A stretch of DNA of 64,000 nt, from contig NZ_CP054141.1 of NCBI RefSeq assembly GCF_013284035.1, positions 372,001 to 436,000 on the forward strand. The letters are read 5' to 3'. The position numbers were made by a program, and so were the translations under genes. The DNA is from Flavobacterium sp. M31R6 (GTDB lineage: Bacteria > Bacteroidota > Bacteroidia > Flavobacteriales > Flavobacteriaceae). The notes below the pieces were generated by a model, which saw only the letters and a list, made by a program, of their open reading frames with translations, was not told where the DNA came from and searched no databases. Each line of letters begins with the position of its first letter. Positions within the stretch are counted from its first letter, which is position 1. Positions 34,160-42,687 of the stretch are shown here, piece by piece.

Positions 34160-35110
34160 ATGACTTCTTTCAATCGATACTTCATTGTTGTATTTTTGAT
34201 ATCAGCACAACTATTTGCACAAAAAGCTGCTTTTGATGTAGTTCCTTTGGGCGTAAAAGGCGGTATTGACGAAAAAAATCTTTCGGCCTATTTGGTTGCT
34301 CCCATAAATACTCACGATTATATCTGTCTCGATGCGGGAACTATAAACGCAGGGATTGAAAAAGCAATTTCGAATAAAGTATTCAATGTTTCAACAAGTG
34401 AAGTTTTAAGGAAATACATCAAAGGATATTGCATTTCCCATGCGCATTTGGATCACGTTTCGGGTTTGATTATTAATTCTCCTGCTGATTCTTCCAAAAC
34501 TGTTTATGCTACAAAAAAATGTATGGAGTCAATGGAAAAGCATTATTTTAATGAAGAGACTTGGGTGAATTTTGGTGATGAAGGACCTGGTTTTCAATTG
34601 AAAAAATATCACTTCCAAACTCTTACTATTGGAGAAGAAACCAAAATTACGAATACCACAATGACTGTAAAAGCATTTCCGCTAAGTCATGTGAATCCTT
34701 TTGAAAGTACTGCTTTTTTAATCAAAAACGGAAATAATGCTGTTTTGTATTTGGGCGATACTGGTCCGGACTCAGTTGAGAAAAGCAATGATTTAAGCGA
34801 ATTATGGAAAGCTGTTGCTCCTTTAATTAAAAATAAACAATTAAAAGGGATTTTTATAGAAGTTTCATTTCCAAATGAACAACCGGACAACTTATTGTTT
34901 GGGCATTTGACTCCAAATCATCTTGTGAAAGAACTTCATAAACTAGAAGAATTAGCTGGAAAAGGAAGCCTTAAGAATTTCAAAATTATCATTACCCATT
35001 TGAAACCACCAAGTCAAAATATTGTAAAAATTAAAGAGCAGTTACAAAAAGGGAATGATTTAGGAGTACAACTGGTATTCCCTGAACAAGGAAAGCGTTT
35101 TGAATTATAG
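34160..35110 (+). CDS. Exported class II 3',5'-cyclic-nucleotide phosphodiesterase-like protein
   Basis: The 316-residue protein has a signal peptide (ending QLFAQ) and a metallo-beta-lactamase fold of the PDE1/CpdP class: the metal site ISHAHLDHVSG (about residue 92-102), H in FPLSHVNPFEST, YLGDTGPDS and IEVSFPNEQPD, GHLTP, then ITHLKPP near the C-terminus. These marks define class II cyclic-nucleotide phosphodiesterases such as yeast PDE1 and Vibrio CpdP. Export suggests action on cAMP outside the cytoplasm, or a different phosphodiester. It is divergent from the aldehyde dehydrogenase gene across a 257-base AT-rich gap. Confidence 0.9.
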   Translation: MTSFNRYFIVVFLISAQLFAQKAAFDVVPLGVKGGIDEKNLSAYLVAPINTHDYICLDAGTINAGIEKAISNKVFNVSTSEVLRKYIKGYCISHAHLDHVSGLIINSPADSSKTVYATKKCMESMEKHYFNEETWVNFGDEGPGFQLKKYHFQTLTIGEETKITNTTMTVKAFPLSHVNPFESTAFLIKNGNNAVLYLGDTGPDSVEKSNDLSELWKAVAPLIKNKQLKGIFIEVSFPNEQPDNLLFGHLTPNHLVKELHKLEELAGKGSLKNFKIIITHLKPPSQNIVKIKEQLQKGNDLGVQLVFPEQGKRFEL

Positions 35111-35124
35111 GCGTTAGGAGAAAT

Positions 35125-35222
35125 TGAACCGCAAAGTTCGCAAAGAATTACGCGAAGTACGCAAAGCTTTGCGTACTTAACTTTACATTCAAACTATTAA
35201 CCTTTGCGCACCTTGCGGTTAG
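35125..35222. repeat. Palindromic gene-boundary repeat
   Basis: AACCGCAAAGTTCGCAAAG near 35127 pairs with CCTTTGCGCACCTTGCGGTT near 35201, enclosing ACGCAAAGCTTTGCGT at 35159-35174, itself a perfect palindrome. It fills the gap between two converging genes and may terminate both. Confidence 0.7.
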
Positions 35223-35226
35223 AGCT

Positions 35227-36342
35227 TTACTTTTTTTCTTTTATCAGATAAACATAAACTGGAAAATGGTCACTAAAACCAATTTCGGTAAGTGAATGCC
35301 GTAATGGATAACCTTTGTATTTTCCACTTTTTTGAATTAAAAAGGGTTTGTTGTAAATTCCCGCTTTCCAATATTGTAAGGAGCTGTAATCCTTTTGCAA
35401 CAGCGAACCAGAAACCATCACTTGGTCAAAAATATCCCAAGAATCCCGAAAAGCAATCGTTCCCAATCCTTTATTGGCCATTTCTTCGAATGGGTTGTAA
35501 ATCCCAAACTCACCAACTTCCTTCAATTTACCTTTTGCACCGAGTCCTTTTTTCACACTATTATTAAAAGGACTGTCGTTTAAATCTCCCATGGTTATCA
35601 CTTTGGCATTCGGGTTGATGCGCTGCAAGGAATCTATAATTTTTCTATTCAAAGCTCCCGCGGCTTCCCGATACGGACTTGTTTTCTTTTCGCCGCCCGA
35701 TCGTGATGGCCAGTGATTGACAATAATATGAATTTCTTCCCCATTCAAAAAACCGGTTACCAGCAATTGGTCTCTGGTATAAACCCGATAATTTTTGGTG
35801 TTCACTTGGATGACATCCTCAGTTTCTAAATTCTCCACAGCATCTGTTTTTGGAGTTTCTTTAACTGGCTGTTCTCCTTTATACACATACAATGGAATAT
35901 TAATGTAACTCGTGGGCTGGAATTGTTTCTTTTGGTACAACAAAGCAACATCAATTCCTCTTTTGTCAGGTGAATCAAAATGGATAATTCCATATTCTTT
36001 GTCAATCAATTTGGGCTGTTTGATCAAATCTTCGAGAACATCTTGATTCTCAATTTCGGCACCGCCTATGAATGTTGGGGAATTCGGATTTTCACCTGTA
36101 CCAATTTCAGATAAAACCCGGGCCAGATTTTCTAGTTTTTGATGGTATTTTTTGGAGTTCCAATGTTGGGTTCCTGTTGATGTCCATTCTTCGTCATTAG
36201 TCGTTGGGTCATTAATGGTGTCAAAGCAATTTTCAAAATTGTAAAAAGCAACTGTATGTATCACAAAGGCTTTAGTTTGCGCATTGCTTTTTGAAATTAA
36301 AAAAAATAAAATCAGGTAGAAACAGGTTTTTTTGATAGTCAT
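35227..36342 (-). CDS. Exported endonuclease/exonuclease/phosphatase family protein
   Basis: The 371-residue protein has a signal peptide (LILFFLISKSNAQ) and the DNase I-like fold with catalytic marks: NFENCFD and GGAEIENQDVL (metal glutamate), VNHWPSRSGG, GDLNDSPFNN, and the final SDHFPVYV. Members cut DNA or RNA or remove phosphates from lipids; the exported Bacteroidota members are often annotated as nucleases. It would act in the periplasm or outside. It converges on the phosphodiesterase gene over the palindromic repeat. Confidence 0.9.
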   Translation of the reverse strand: MTIKKTCFYLILFFLISKSNAQTKAFVIHTVAFYNFENCFDTINDPTTNDEEWTSTGTQHWNSKKYHQKLENLARVLSEIGTGENPNSPTFIGGAEIENQDVLEDLIKQPKLIDKEYGIIHFDSPDKRGIDVALLYQKKQFQPTSYINIPLYVYKGEQPVKETPKTDAVENLETEDVIQVNTKNYRVYTRDQLLVTGFLNGEEIHIIVNHWPSRSGGEKKTSPYREAAGALNRKIIDSLQRINPNAKVITMGDLNDSPFNNSVKKGLGAKGKLKEVGEFGIYNPFEEMANKGLGTIAFRDSWDIFDQVMVSGSLLQKDYSSLQYWKAGIYNKPFLIQKSGKYKGYPLRHSLTEIGFSDHFPVYVYLIKEKK

Positions 36343-36417
36343 TATTTTCTTAAATAGATTCTAGTTTAGTAAATATAGTAATTTGATTACAATTATTTAT
36401 TGTCTTTAAGAAATGTA

Positions 36418-36425
36418 TATCTTTG
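36418..36425 (+). promoter_or_regulatory. -7 element for the S66 peptidase gene
   Basis: TATCTTTG fits TAnnTTTG, 48 bases before the ATG; a TTG lies 15 bases upstream of it. Confidence 0.4.
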
Positions 36426-36473
36426 CTTTAAGACAAAATCCATATAACAATTCATTTCGAAAAAAAGTTCCGC

Positions 36474-37478
36474 ATGTATACCAATCCATTTTCTTTTATC
36501 CAAAAACAAGGTGCTTTGTATCCACTGCTATTGCTTATTTTTGTTTTACAATCTATAAACAGTCAAGCTCAAACTACTATGATCACACCACCTTATTTAC
36601 AAAAAGGAGATACCGTTGCCATTGTGGCAACCGCCAGAAAAAACGTTGATGACAACCTAAAACCTACTATAGATTTATTGCATTCATGGGGTTTGGAAGT
36701 CGTTGTTGGAAGCACCATCGGATTAGATCTTAATCAATTGGCAGGAACCGATGAACAACGCGCCGCCGATTTTCAACATCAGATGGACAATCAAAATATC
36801 AAAGCAATTTGGTGTGCCCGTGGTGGATATGGTACGGTTCGAATGATTGATTTATTGGATTTCACCAAATTCAAACAACACCCAAAATGGATTGTGGGCT
36901 TTAGTGATGTTACGGTTTTGCACAATCATCTCAATACGATGGGCTACAAATCGATACATGGCACAATGCCTGTAAGTGTTGAAAGAACAGCTCCCGAATC
37001 GATTTCATCTTTGAGAACAGCATTGTTTGGTGATCCTTTGGCATATCAAATCGATCCGTTCCCGATGAATCGTTTTGGAAAAGCTACCGGTGAATTGGTG
37101 GGTGGAAATTTATCTATTTTATATAGTTTGTTGGGATCAAAATCGGCTATTGATTGTACCGATAAAATTTTGTTTATAGAAGATCTTGACGAATATCTTT
37201 ATCACATTGACCGAATGATGATGAACCTGAAACGCAATGGCTGTCTTGAAAGCATCAAAGGAATTATTGTGGGTGGGATGACCAAGATGAAAGACAATGA
37301 TATTCCTTGGGGGAAAAACGCAAATGAAATTGTTCAAGATGTAACGCAAAAATATAACATTCCGATTCTTTATAATTTCCCAGCAGGACATGTTCACGAC
37401 AACAGAGCCTTAATTATGGGTAATATCGTGAGTATGGATGTGAATGAGAATTGCAATACTGTGATTTTTCAAAAGTAA
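36474..37478 (+). CDS. LD-carboxypeptidase (peptidase S66)
   Basis: S66 enzymes remove the terminal D-alanine from murein tetrapeptides during wall recycling. The 334-residue protein has an unusual leader (about 33 residues including LLLLIFVLQSINSQAQ) before the usual beginning PPYLQKGDTVAIVATARK, so the enzyme is probably exported to the periplasm, not cytoplasmic as in E. coli LdcA. The core motifs are ARGGYGTVRMIDLLDF, WIVGFSDVTVLHNHL (nucleophile serine), FIEDLDEYLYHIDRM (glutamate) and FPAGHVHDN (histidine). The methionine at residue 42 (MITPPYLQ) would give a cytoplasmic form. Confidence 0.9.
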   Translation: MYTNPFSFIQKQGALYPLLLLIFVLQSINSQAQTTMITPPYLQKGDTVAIVATARKNVDDNLKPTIDLLHSWGLEVVVGSTIGLDLNQLAGTDEQRAADFQHQMDNQNIKAIWCARGGYGTVRMIDLLDFTKFKQHPKWIVGFSDVTVLHNHLNTMGYKSIHGTMPVSVERTAPESISSLRTALFGDPLAYQIDPFPMNRFGKATGELVGGNLSILYSLLGSKSAIDCTDKILFIEDLDEYLYHIDRMMMNLKRNGCLESIKGIIVGGMTKMKDNDIPWGKNANEIVQDVTQKYNIPILYNFPAGHVHDNRALIMGNIVSMDVNENCNTVIFQK

Positions 37479-37486
37479 AAATGATT

Positions 37487-37628
37487 TTTGATTGAAGATT
37501 AACGATTTTAGATTGCAGATTTGTTGCTGCCGAAATTTTCGCTCCAATCTGAGAATTAAAACTTATTTTCCATTTACTCTCTCTTTTTTCTACTTCTATA
37601 ATCAAAAATCGTTAATCAAAAATCAAAA
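37487..37628. repeat. Dispersed gene-boundary repeat (inverted pair)
   Basis: ATTTTTGATTGAAGATTAAC near 37492 and AATCAAAAATCGTTAATC near 37601 are inverted copies that could pair across the gap before yraN. Confidence 0.7.
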
Positions 37629-37633
37629 ACCGA

Positions 37634-37993
37634 ATGGCTTCACACAACGAACTGGGAAAACTCGGAGAAGATCTTGCGGTAGATTACCTTAAAAAAAATG
37701 GGTACACTATTCTGGACACCAATTGGACATTCCAGAAAGCCGAAATTGATATCATTGCTCAAATAGAAAATACACTTGCCATTGTAGAAGTAAAAACACG
37801 TTCATCTCTCGAATTTGGTTTACCCCAAGATTTTGTAAAACCAAAAAAAATTCAACTTTTGGTAAAAGCCGTAGATGCATACGTAAACGAAAAAGATTTG
37901 GATACTGATGTCCGCTTCGATATCATCGCAATCTACAAAGAAGGTAAATCCTTTGCCATTGAACACCTTATAGACGCTTTTTTTCATTTTTAA
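37634..37993 (+). CDS. yraN: YraN/UPF0102 family endonuclease-like protein
   Basis: The 119-residue protein starts with HNELGKLGEDLAVDYLKKNG and carries the PD-(D/E)XK nuclease core as AEIDIIAQIENTLAIVEVKTRSS (D40-region, E and K), exactly the UPF0102 pattern. Family members are Holliday-junction-resolvase-like but have no settled role. It is cytoplasmic. The gap upstream consists of an inverted pair of dispersed repeats, and the next gene has its own promoter. Confidence 0.93.
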   Translation: MASHNELGKLGEDLAVDYLKKNGYTILDTNWTFQKAEIDIIAQIENTLAIVEVKTRSSLEFGLPQDFVKPKKIQLLVKAVDAYVNEKDLDTDVRFDIIAIYKEGKSFAIEHLIDAFFHF

Positions 37994-38014
37994 AGAAATT
38001 TAACAATGTTATAT

Positions 38015-38044
38015 TTGTAACAAATTGTTTTTTATGTATATTTG
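38015..38044 (+). promoter_or_regulatory. Promoter of the ACT-like gene
   Basis: TTG (38015-38017), 19 bases, TATATTTG (38037-38044): a full match to the Bacteroidota TTG-N19-TAnnTTTG pattern, 55 bases before the ATG. Confidence 0.7.
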
Positions 38045-38099
38045 CATCAGTTTTAAAACCGAAAACTAAGTACTAACTACGTAAAAACCACTATACATT

Positions 38100-38756
38100 A
38101 TGAAAACAGTTTCCTCAATCGTTGAAAATTACATCAAAACAAAGCCCTTTTTGCTGAATGCATTGTCACTTGGTATTATCAATTTAACTTCTTTGTCACG
38201 AAATATTATGACCGAATTGGAAAGTGAATTTGGTAAAGAAGTAAAACAAGGAGCAGTGGTAATGGCTCTGAAACGATTGACCGAAGAGTTAGATTTTAGA
38301 TTGAATCACAAAATAAATAAAGTAATAAAAAACATTGGAGAAATCACTGTACGTTCTGCTTTGACGGATTATACATTTGCAGTTTCAGACACCGTTTTGA
38401 ACAAACAAGCCGATTTGATTACTGACATCAATTCGTTACCAGATATTTTTTATACCTCATCCAAAGGAGTGAATGAAACTAATATTGTAGTGAGCAATAG
38501 TGTCAATCACTTGGTTGAAAAACATTTTGCTTCTGAAAAATTAATTCAGAAATTGGATAATTTAGCTTCAATAACAGTAAAATTACCTAAAGAGAATATT
38601 GTAGTTCCTGGAATTTATTATTTCATTTTCCAACGTTTGGCTTGGGAGGGAATTATCATCAACGAGGTAATTTCAACTTCTAATGAATTTACGATTATGG
38701 TTAGTGAAAATGAAGTAGACGTAGCTTTCAAAGTGATTAAAGATTTGAAAAACTAA
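38100..38756 (+). CDS. ACT-domain-like protein of unknown function
   Basis: A 218-residue cytoplasmic protein. The N-terminal half looks like a helix-turn-helix (residues 15-60: LLNALSLGIINLTSLSRNIM, then a helix with VVMALKRLTEEL), and the C-terminal half (150-218) has the strand-helix order of an ACT domain (ASITVKLPKE..GIYYFIFQRLAWEGI, FTIMVSENEVDVAFKVIKD). Similar proteins in Bacteroidota are often labelled aspartate kinase although no kinase domain is present; that label should not be used. It may sense a small metabolite. It precedes the lactate permease gene but ends in its own terminator. Confidence 0.65.
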   Translation: MKTVSSIVENYIKTKPFLLNALSLGIINLTSLSRNIMTELESEFGKEVKQGAVVMALKRLTEELDFRLNHKINKVIKNIGEITVRSALTDYTFAVSDTVLNKQADLITDINSLPDIFYTSSKGVNETNIVVSNSVNHLVEKHFASEKLIQKLDNLASITVKLPKENIVVPGIYYFIFQRLAWEGIIINEVISTSNEFTIMVSENEVDVAFKVIKDLKN

Positions 38757-38783
38757 ATCTTAATTAATTTAGGTAAATAGTTC

Positions 38784-38815
38784 AAAGGCGAGACTCATAG
38801 TTTTGCCTTTTTTTT
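38784..38815 (+). terminator. Terminator
   Basis: AAAGGCGA / TTGCCTTT stem (one bulge) followed by eight T residues, after the ACT-like gene. Confidence 0.75.
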
Positions 38816-38913
38816 ATTTATACTTTTTAAGTAAAATATTATAAATGAATTGATTATATGATTCTTTTTTCATTAATTTTATAAGACTAATTTTTTCGTT
38901 AAAATTTACGCCT

Positions 38914-40428
38914 ATGGATTATTTAGCTATTTTCCTTGCCTTAACTCCTGTTTTTCTTTTAATAATTTTACTAGGTTTTCTTAAAATTTCTGGTGACAAA
39001 AGTGCTTTATATACTTTGATAGTCACAATTCTTTTGGCAGCATTTGGGTTTAAGTTTTCAACATCTTCTATTGGCCTCTCAATAGTTTACGGCACACTAA
39101 AAGCTATTTTTCCGATAATTTTAATCATCATAATGGCAATTTACAGCTATAATGTATTGGTTTATACCAAGAAAATGGAAGTTTTAAAATTTCAATTTTC
39201 CAACATTTCCACAGATAAGAGCATTCAGGTTCTATTGCTGACTTGGGGTTTTGGCGGATTGCTCGAAGGAATGGCCGGCTTTGGGACGGCGGTTGCCATA
39301 CCGGCAGCGATACTGATTGGTTTAGGATACAAACCTTTGTTTTCTGCATTAGTTAGTCTATTGTCCAATAGTGTTCCCACCGCTTTTGGCGCTGTTGGAA
39401 TACCCGTAAAAGCCGTTGCCATAGAAATAGGCCATACCGATTTACAAAGTTTGGGGAGCGAAGTCGTGTTCCTATTGTCTCCCTTAATGATAATTATTCC
39501 TTTTATTATTGTATTTCTAACTGATCCCAGCATAAAATCATTACCGAAAAATATTGCCTTAAGTTTGGTCGTAGGAGCAGTTTCGATTGCTGTTCAATAC
39601 TATTCGGTTATCTATATCGGGATAGAAACTCCAGCCGTTTTGGGAAGTATAGCCTCGATTATTGTAATCATTATTTGGGCAAAATTAACCGCCAAAAAAG
39701 ATGATAATACTATCTTGGAAAGCAAAAGTTCCAAAGAGATTATGAACGCTTGGGCTGTCTATGGCTTGATTTTGCTGTTCATTATTGGCACTAGTCCTTT
39801 GTTCAACAACTTTAGGACTTTTCTGCAATCTATAGCAGCAACTCCAATAGAGCTAACCATAAATGGATCCGTAAAAACTATCAAGATATTTTGGTTGACA
39901 GATGGTGGAGTCCTGCTGTTTTTAGGTTCGGTAATTGGCGGATTATTGCAGGGAGCAAAGTTAAAAGAGCTATTAGGGGTTCTTGGAAAAACGTTTCTTC
40001 AATTAAAGAAAACATATATAACAGTAACCAGTCTAATTGTACTTTCCACCATAATGGATTTATCCGGTATGATTGTAGTGTTGGGAACCGCAATCGCCAC
40101 TGCAACGGGTACTTTTTATCCGCTGTTTGCGCCGGCAATTGGCTGTCTAGGTGCCTTTTTGACTGGTAGCGACACTTCTTCCAATATACTATTTGGTAAA
40201 CTTCAAGCCCATGTTGCCCAACAAATTGGAGGAGAACCTAGCTGGTTTGCTGCCGCAAATACAGTTGGAGCGACAGGCGGAAAAATCATCTCTCCACAAA
40301 GTATTGCTATTGCCACTTCAGCCTGTAATCAACAAGGAAAAGAAGGGGAAATTATGAAAAAAGCACTACCTTATGCCATATTTTACATAATTGTCGCCGG
40401 TTTAATGGTGTACTTCTTTGGAAAATAA
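38914..40428 (+). CDS. L-lactate permease family transporter
   Basis: The 504-residue protein has about 12-14 membrane helices and the LctP family landmarks: WGFGGLLEGMAGFGTAVAIP near residue 110, NSVPTAFGAVGIPV near 150, and the C-terminal TGSDTSSNILFGKLQ and NTVGATGGKIISPQSIAIAT. LctP proteins carry L- and D-lactate, and some glycolate, with protons. It sits 20 bases before the FAD/Fe-S dehydrogenase gene, so uptake and oxidation of lactate (or glycolate) are encoded together. No clear -7/-33 pair was found in the AT-rich region 38816-38913. Confidence 0.93.
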   Translation: MDYLAIFLALTPVFLLIILLGFLKISGDKSALYTLIVTILLAAFGFKFSTSSIGLSIVYGTLKAIFPIILIIIMAIYSYNVLVYTKKMEVLKFQFSNISTDKSIQVLLLTWGFGGLLEGMAGFGTAVAIPAAILIGLGYKPLFSALVSLLSNSVPTAFGAVGIPVKAVAIEIGHTDLQSLGSEVVFLLSPLMIIIPFIIVFLTDPSIKSLPKNIALSLVVGAVSIAVQYYSVIYIGIETPAVLGSIASIIVIIIWAKLTAKKDDNTILESKSSKEIMNAWAVYGLILLFIIGTSPLFNNFRTFLQSIAATPIELTINGSVKTIKIFWLTDGGVLLFLGSVIGGLLQGAKLKELLGVLGKTFLQLKKTYITVTSLIVLSTIMDLSGMIVVLGTAIATATGTFYPLFAPAIGCLGAFLTGSDTSSNILFGKLQAHVAQQIGGEPSWFAAANTVGATGGKIISPQSIAIATSACNQQGKEGEIMKKALPYAIFYIIVAGLMVYFFGK

Positions 40429-40448
40429 ATATTTAAAATACAAATGCT

Positions 40449-42554
40449 ATGTTAGCTCCTTCTTATCAAAAGTTAAAAGACATTTTATCAGTCTCTATTG
40501 ATCCCAAACGTATTTTGACCAATCCTTTGCAAACCCTTGCTTATGGAACCGATGCCAGTTTTTACAGACTGATTCCAAAAATTGTGATTCTGGCGCATAA
40601 CGAAACCGAAGTAATCGAAATTATAAAACAGGCTAAATTACTCGATATTGCTTTGACATTTCGTGCTGCCGGAACCAGTTTGTCCGGCCAGGCCATTACC
40701 GATTCCGTTTTGGTAGTTGCAACTCACGGCTGGAAAAATCAGGAGCTTTTTGACAACAATCAAAAAATAAAACTAGAACCTGGAATCATTGGTGCCAGAG
40801 CCAATATTTTTCTGGCACCGCATGGTTTAAAAATCGGACCAGATCCAGCTTCGATCGGCGCCTGTATGATTGGTGGTATAGTAGCCAATAATGCCAGCGG
40901 AATGTGTTGCGGAACAGCGCAAAACTCCTATCAAACCATAGCGGATATTCGAATTGTATTGCATGACGGAACTATTTTGGACACCGCCGATGCGCAAAGC
41001 ATTACAGCTTTCAAGAAAAATCAAACTGCTTTAATTCAAGAAATCGAAAGTCTTAGAGATGAAATTAAAGGCAATGAAACGCTTTACAATCAAATCAAAA
41101 ATAAATTTAAGATAAAAAATACGACTGGTTATAGTATCAATGCCTTGGTCGATTATCAGGAGCCAATTGATATCATAAAACATCTAATGGTGGGATCTGA
41201 AGGAACTTTAGCTTTTATTTCGAATGTAACTTTCAAAACAGTCATTGACGAAAAATACAAATCCTGTTCATTGATTTTTTTCAACACGATTCAGGATGCC
41301 TGTAATGCCACTATTTTGTTGAAATCAAGTCCTGTTGCAGCAGTAGAATTATTGGACAGAGAATCCATTCGCTCAGTCGAGAATGACGATGATGCGCCTG
41401 ATTATTTCAAAACTCTTCCCGAATCTGCTTGTGCTTTATTGGTAGAATGTCGAGACAATGATTTGGTTGTTTTAAAACAAAAACAAGAACAAATTCGATT
41501 GCAAATTCAATCCATTCCAACTTATACAGAGTATAAATTTACGAGCGATCCCAAACAATATTATTTTAACTGGAAAGCCCGAAAAGGTTTATTACCAACA
41601 GTTGGAGGGCTGCGAAAAAATGGAACAACGGTAATTATTGAAGACGTCGCTTTCCCTTTGCCACAACTGGCCGATGCCTGTTTGGAACTGAAAGATTTAT
41701 TCAAAAAATACGAATACCACGATGCCGTTTTGTTTGGCCATGCCTTAGAGGGAAACCTGCACTTTGTGTTTTCCCAGGACTTTTCGAACCAAGCCGAAGT
41801 AGATCGTTACGAAAAACTGATGTCCGAATTGGCTGTTTTGGTTGTTGATCGTTTTAATGGTTCCTTAAAAGCCGAACACGGAACGGGTCGTAATATGGCG
41901 CCTTTTGTGGAAAAAGAATGGGGATCTACTGCCTACGAAATCATGAAACGTATCAAAAACATTTTTGATCCCAACAATAAAATCAATCCCGATGTATTAA
42001 TCAATCCCGATCCCAAAGCACATCTCAAAAATTTAAAACCGCTTCCGGAATGCAACGATATTGTTGACAAATGTATGGAGTGTGGTTTTTGTGAACCGCA
42101 TTGCGTATCCGAAGGATTGACTTTATCTCCCCGACAACGTATCGTCATTGCACGAGAAATTAGTCGTTTGGAAGAATCTAAAGATGATCCGCAACGCTTG
42201 GCCGACATCCGAAAAGATGTGACCTATCAACTGGATGAAACCTGCGCCACCGATGGACTTTGTGCCTTGGCATGTCCCGTTCATATCGACACTGGAAAAT
42301 TTGTAAAAACTTGGCGTGCCAAAGAACTGGATTCAGGCAATAAAAAAATGGCTGCATATATTGGCTCACACATGGCAGGAACTACATCGATTTTGAGATT
42401 TGGATTGAAAATTGTTTCTTTTTTTCACGCCATTCTCGGAACCTCCGTTATGACGGCATTGTCAAATCTATCCCATTTTATCACTTTTGGGAAAATCCCG
42501 AAATGGATTCCCGAAATGCCAAAAGGAGCCGATAAAATTAACACGAAAAATTAA
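40449..42554 (+). CDS. FAD-binding and Fe-S dehydrogenase, large part (D-lactate/glycolate dehydrogenase type)
   Basis: The 701-residue protein has the PCMH-type FAD domain (residues 35-215: TFRAAGTSLSGQAITD, DPASIGACMIGGIVANNASG), the FAD-oxidase C-terminal domain ending AEHGTGRNMAPFVEKEWG near residue 485, and a ferredoxin-like part with two cysteine clusters: CMECGFCEPHC (about 543-553) and CATDGLCALACP (about 600-611). Related Dld proteins are about 930-970 residues and continue into CCG domains; here that part is a separate gene 133 bases downstream, and 701 plus 238 residues add up to the full length. It oxidises D-lactate or glycolate and passes electrons on. Confidence 0.9.
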   Translation: MLAPSYQKLKDILSVSIDPKRILTNPLQTLAYGTDASFYRLIPKIVILAHNETEVIEIIKQAKLLDIALTFRAAGTSLSGQAITDSVLVVATHGWKNQELFDNNQKIKLEPGIIGARANIFLAPHGLKIGPDPASIGACMIGGIVANNASGMCCGTAQNSYQTIADIRIVLHDGTILDTADAQSITAFKKNQTALIQEIESLRDEIKGNETLYNQIKNKFKIKNTTGYSINALVDYQEPIDIIKHLMVGSEGTLAFISNVTFKTVIDEKYKSCSLIFFNTIQDACNATILLKSSPVAAVELLDRESIRSVENDDDAPDYFKTLPESACALLVECRDNDLVVLKQKQEQIRLQIQSIPTYTEYKFTSDPKQYYFNWKARKGLLPTVGGLRKNGTTVIIEDVAFPLPQLADACLELKDLFKKYEYHDAVLFGHALEGNLHFVFSQDFSNQAEVDRYEKLMSELAVLVVDRFNGSLKAEHGTGRNMAPFVEKEWGSTAYEIMKRIKNIFDPNNKINPDVLINPDPKAHLKNLKPLPECNDIVDKCMECGFCEPHCVSEGLTLSPRQRIVIAREISRLEESKDDPQRLADIRKDVTYQLDETCATDGLCALACPVHIDTGKFVKTWRAKELDSGNKKMAAYIGSHMAGTTSILRFGLKIVSFFHAILGTSVMTALSNLSHFITFGKIPKWIPEMPKGADKINTKN

Positions 42555-42559
42555 CCAAA

Positions 42560-42625
42560 GATTCGCAGATTTCAAATTAAAAGAATAAATCATTGAGAAA
42601 AAATAATCTGCGAATCTGCGGTAAA
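42560..42625. repeat. Palindromic repeat between the two dehydrogenase genes
   Basis: AAAGATTCGCAGATTT pairs with AATCTGCGAATCTGCGGT across about 30 bases. It lies exactly where the single gene of relatives would be continuous. Confidence 0.75.
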
Positions 42626-42687
42626 CATTGAAAAACAATAAATTCTGTTGCAAAAAAGCAACCGGTATTTGACAAATAAGAATTAAA

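Noticed and set aside
42555..42687. Sequencing frameshift as cause of the split dehydrogenase
   Set aside because: The gap has several stops in all frames and a palindrome, so a single-base error cannot join the two parts, although an assembly problem is not excluded.
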